This document shows, piece after piece, positions 60,470 through 64,000 of a DNA stretch of 64,000 nucleotides. The stretch's first letter is position 1; each line of letters begins with the position of its first letter. Origin of the DNA: Solea solea (lineage: Eukaryota > Chordata > Actinopteri > Pleuronectiformes > Soleidae); assembly GCF_958295425.1 (NCBI RefSeq), contig NC_081154.1:2610890-2674889 (forward strand). Reading direction: 5' to 3'. The notes beneath the pieces were generated by a model, which was not told the DNA's origin, searched no databases, and saw nothing but the letters and a program-made list of their open reading frames with translations. Position numbers and translations under genes: made by a program.

Positions 60470-60620
60470 ATCCATTCATCCATATTCTACTACTTATACG
60501 GGGTCAGGTCGGGTCCCCGTGGGCAGCAGCTTGAGCAGAGAAGCTTTTTCCTTTCCCGGTGGAATCCTAAAGCGTTCCCAGGCCACCTGAGAGTCTCCAG
60601 CGAGTCCTGAGTCTTCACAC
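60470..60620. repeat. Fish LINE-like 3' fragment
   Basis: Starts ATCCATTCATCCATATTCTA, then GGGGTCAGGTCGGGTCCCCG, GCAGCAGCTTGAGCAGAGAA and GTTCCCAGGCCACCTGAGAG. This word order is typical of an abundant teleost non-LTR retrotransposon tail. The exact family is not certain. Confidence 0.6.
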
Positions 60621-61043
60621 ATCCTGAATGTAGACTTCTCTGAATGTTTTGGTTTACAGTTAATATGGGTCATCGTGTCCCAGCTTTTTGGATAAGACAG
60701 ACCTTGAGAGTCTCCACTCGTTTAGACATAACTTGTGTTGTCGTAGACTGTTGTCATCTCTGGTCGGTTGATAGTGATAGTTTCATGGCAGTTGGCATCC
60801 ATAATGGTCTTTTAAAACATCCTACTTGACTCGATTCAGACAGAATTAAAGCCACTGAGTTGTTAAAAATGATTTAAATGTTTATTTAGAAAATAATTGA
60901 CTCATATACACAAGCCCCTCGTTTAACCATGTTTAAACTAATGTCTTTGCTTGTTTGTTTAAATATTGGTTTACTATAATGTCACAGATTCAGGATTAAA
61001 AAAAGACAATGAGAAAACGCAAGACAGTCTTCTGTTGTCTTGT

Positions 61044-61045
<2 letters not shown>

Positions 61046-61083
<38 letters not shown>
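61046..61083. repeat. (TG)n microsatellite
   Basis: About 19 TG units. Confidence 0.92.
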
Positions 61084-61088
<5 letters not shown>

Positions 61089-61554
61089 CACCGCTGCTTT
61101 CATATCTGTATTCATGTTTGTTTACTGGAAAGTTGTTGTTTTTTTAGTCACCCCGGTCATAATAGTCTTCAAGACGACTTCTTCATCTCCGGCAGAGATG
61201 TACTGCTGCTCTCCACAGTTTGAAGTCCTTTATCATGGTTCTCATCTCCTCAGTGTCGGCCTTCCTTATCGCCGTTCAATCACAGTTCAAAGTACTTGGA
61301 TAATATAATGATGGCGCATACACGTAATCTTAGCTCCGCTTTGATCTGTATCTTTGATGTGAATGTTTATTCATTTTCTTTCTTCTAATAATATTTTTCC
61401 CAGCACTAAGTGGTGTAATGCTGTCCTCTACTCTATTAAACAATATTACATTTGTATGGTTTTGTCAGTGTGTCACTGTTTATTATTTCTTCAAGATTTA
61501 CAAAGCACATGTAACACAATTTTTAGGTTTTTAACTGTCAGGCTTCAATTTAAT

Positions 61555-62062
61555 ATACTACCTTCTTAAGTCATTTAGGACAAAAATGTTCACTTCCAAA
61601 AACTGTAAAAACATTTTTTTTCTGCATAAATCTCAAACAATTTCACCCCTGTTCAACACTACCACATATTTAATCATTTTGGGTATTTTTTACTCTTTGA
61701 ATGCCAGTTTGATTATTAGATTTCACTGTTGTTATTCATGAAAAACACAAAAAAATGAGGGTGGCTGGGGGATTTAAAAAAAAAAAAAAATCAGTCTTGA
61801 ATATGTCAAAGATTAGCCAAATATTGATTTTGATGAATAATTAGTTTTTGTGTAGTAATAGATTTAAAATGCACTACCCTCTTAAGCAGAAGTAACACAT
61901 GTTCTCATTGCTGTAACCCTCAGGCTTCAGTTTAATTTACTACCTTTATCAAGTCAAGTTATTAAGGACAAAAATGTCCACTCCAAAAAATGGCTATAAA
62001 ATATTTTTCTGCTGTGTGAATTGGACATTTCTATCCTCTAATGACTTAGGTGTATGGTATTG
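61555..62062. mobile_element. Degenerate/nested copies of the TTAAGTCATTA MITE
   Basis: Left-end words occur twice (CTACCTTCTTAAGTCATTTA at about 61559 and CAAGTTATTAAGGACAAAAA at about 61957), with ACTACCCTCTTAAGCAG at about 61872 between them. A right-end word CCTCTAATGACTTAGGTGTA lies at about 62035. The interior matches 59328-59950 (CTGCATAAATCTC, TTTGAATGCCAGTT). It looks like one old copy interrupted by or fused with another. Confidence 0.55.
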
Positions 62063-62604
62063 ATCTATTAGAAAAATTAAAAATTATATTAAAGTCAAAC
62101 AGAAATAACAGTAGTAACAAATAATGCTGAAACATGGCAAATAAAAGTCAAAGTTATACCAGTGATTCCCTCAGATTGGGTCGTGGGAGATTTGTTTTGG
62201 GTCCCCAAACAAATTTGCCATTTGGTGTTTCAAATAACTAATTTACCAAACATCTTTTGGAAATTATGTGTGTACCAACTAAAAATTATGTTAGGTGTTA
62301 CGACCACGGATTTGACCATAAATTAGTTGCACAGTTTTGCGATTTATATTGTGATTTAGGTTACGATAGTTTTTCGTCTTAGTCGAAAGTTTGTGAAAAA
62401 CCTTACACAGCTGTCTCATTATTTATTGCACGATTCCTTTACACACCTCACAAAAACATTACTGTAGCCTAACTTACATTACTACCACTATATAAAACAA
62501 TAAAACAAGTCTCCTGTCAAGTATAATACAAAACAGAAAGTTTACAAATATGCAAACTGCCACAGATCTGGCATCTTTAAGCACTTGTGGCACACCAGCA
62601 GGAG

Positions 62605-64000
62605 TCACTCACAGGCCAGTTTACCATCAAAGGACGACAGAGTTATGGCAAAGGCTTGCAGGGCACACATGGGGAAACTGTAATCCATCGAGAAGACGTC
62701 CTCTGCCACGCGGCCAAACTGCATCACTATGTAATCATCTGGGACAGACAACGGGGAAGAAACAGAGAGAGAGCATGGATGACAAAGACCAAGACAGAAA
62801 TGTATTAATATTTATTTGGAGAATAAGTCGTGGGTTATTATCGTACCGTTGTCAGGGTGGATGATCTGGAAGTTTTTGACAGAGGCCTGAGTGACACGCC
62901 CGTGGAAGTTGAGCACATAAGACTGAGTCTGTTCATTCCAGCTCGGGGATTTGTTCACCAGTGTCACCAGTTTGTCCGTGTTGCCGTTTGCGTGGCGACT
63001 CAGAAGAGTTTCCAGGTCCTGAAGAAAAATCATGTTTCAGTTCTTTAAAAGTATTTCAAAGTTTCCCTACAGGGCTGGGTACTGAACTTTGATACTTCTG
63101 TGGTACTGAATATCAAAACATTACACTAGCGTTCACTCAAATGTGCTATACTTTATCAATTATGGGTGACTATATGGTGTTCCGTGTCCTTTCAACACTA
63201 AACAAAAGCAGTGATACTCGAGGAAACTAACAAAAAGAGCCTCTGTAAACAGAGGATGGTGGAAAGACATATTTCCAAACCATTCACTAAGTCTCAGATT
63301 CAAAAATTACAATAAACAACAGGAGTCACTGAAAAGGGGGACAGACACAAACTCAAAGGCTGGCCACTAAACAACCTAAAAACCATCAGAGATCTCCTTA
63401 TATCAGATTAGCTGTGCTAATTAGCCCAAGCTGCGGTCAACTAATCACAGGTGCAGCCCACAGTTGTCCTGTGAATGTTTTTAATTTCATTTCTAAATCC
63501 ATAACAATGGGAACATCATTTACAAAATCAACATCAGGTTCTATCAAAGACCTGAAACTAGTTATTGAGACTTTAACTACGTTTACTGATGTAGGAAATA
63601 AGCCAATTTTTCCATACTTTTGTGTGTATGGTCTATGGGTCATGAGTGTGCGAGTGTGCGTAATGTCTGTGTTGTGTTTTGAGAGGCCAGCCCTTTCTCT
63701 ACATTATTACATGTTGTTTTTAAATCATACATTATTTGGTTGAATGGACACTCTTTCGTCATTCTCCAGCATGCCGGGGATGATCACTGTCATTTTCCGT
63801 GGACCCTTGAAGCCCAGCACATTTGTCTCCTGGAACGTGATAACAGGAGCAAAATCAGAAGCAGTTTTGAATTGTTTTATATACAGTTTGTTGTACTTTG
63901 GGATATATATGGATGGTACTGTATGCGCGTATGTTTGGACTCACGTAGCAAATTGCTGCCAGCTCTTGCCGCACCGATTCACACTCTTTGATAAAGGGCT
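62605..64000 (-). CDS. Tubby-related protein, conserved tandem copy (3' part, runs off window)
   Basis: Four exons join in phase: 63945-64000 (partial), 63731-63829, 62847-63018 and 62605-62738. They encode the end of a tubby domain: [81 protein letters not shown] and [19 protein letters not shown], ending [11 protein letters not shown]. The lengths of the last two exons (172 and 134 nt) are identical to those of the neighbouring gene at 54824-60006, so the two are tandem duplicates on the same strand. This copy keeps the usual family signatures ([27 protein letters not shown]) that the other has lost. The upstream exons lie beyond the window. Which of tub, tulp1, tulp2 or tulp3 it is cannot be told from this part. 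Confidence 0.9.

Larger units (their letters stand above)
60007..62604. other. Intergenic between the two tubby-family genes
   Basis: Contains the promoter of the first tubby-related gene, a LINE-like fragment (60470-60620), a TG microsatellite (61046-61083) and degenerate MITE copies (61555-62062). The last few hundred bases should be the 3' UTR of the second tubby gene. No additional gene was seen. Confidence 0.5.

Overview
The window reads as teleost fish nuclear DNA. All genes are intron-split with GT-AG junctions, and the introns hold fish-type dispersed repeats (a fish consensus repeat ending in a short ATCCATC-like tract, Harbinger-like and hAT-like MITEs, CA/TG and CTG microsatellites). 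Coding exons were assembled by hand from splice signals, reading phase and recalled family sequence. No database search was possible.

Layout, left to right: the 5' part of gper1 (-), a single-exon-like 7TM orphan receptor (-), the C7orf50 homologue (+), gnptg (-) head-to-head with tsr3 (+), pdpk1 (+), kctd5 (+), ube2i/UBC9 (+), il21r (-), a complete diverged tubby-family gene (-), and the 3' part of a second, more conserved tubby-family gene (-). From human gene locations I recall, this joins neighbours of 7p22.3 (GPER1, C7orf50) to 16p13.3/16p12 (GNPTG, TSR3, PDPK1, KCTD5, UBE2I, IL21R). Chicken chromosome 14 has the same linkage, so this looks ancestral rather than a new rearrangement.

The genes are mostly unrelated housekeeping and signalling functions: lysosomal enzyme tagging (gnptg), 18S rRNA modification (tsr3), PI3K signalling (pdpk1), a cullin-3 adaptor (kctd5), SUMO conjugation (ube2i), cytokine reception (il21r) and phosphoinositide-binding tubby proteins. 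The gnptg/tsr3 pair shares a 432-bp divergent promoter with a CLEAR-like CACGTG site.

The most notable observations are: (1) kctd5 carries a tandemly duplicated, phase-matched exon (30561-30665 versus 32353-32478) plus an alternative acidic terminal exon (33453-33497), which predicts isoforms with different C-terminal ends; (2) il21r has a 32-residue polyserine run in its ligand-binding ectodomain, encoded by a CAG/CTG microsatellite, and a second CTG run in its signal peptide; (3) a tandem tubby-family pair in which one copy has diverged strongly and carries a 55-bp minisatellite in an intron; (4) a 7TM protein lacking DRY and NPxxY sits at the position expected for GPR146.
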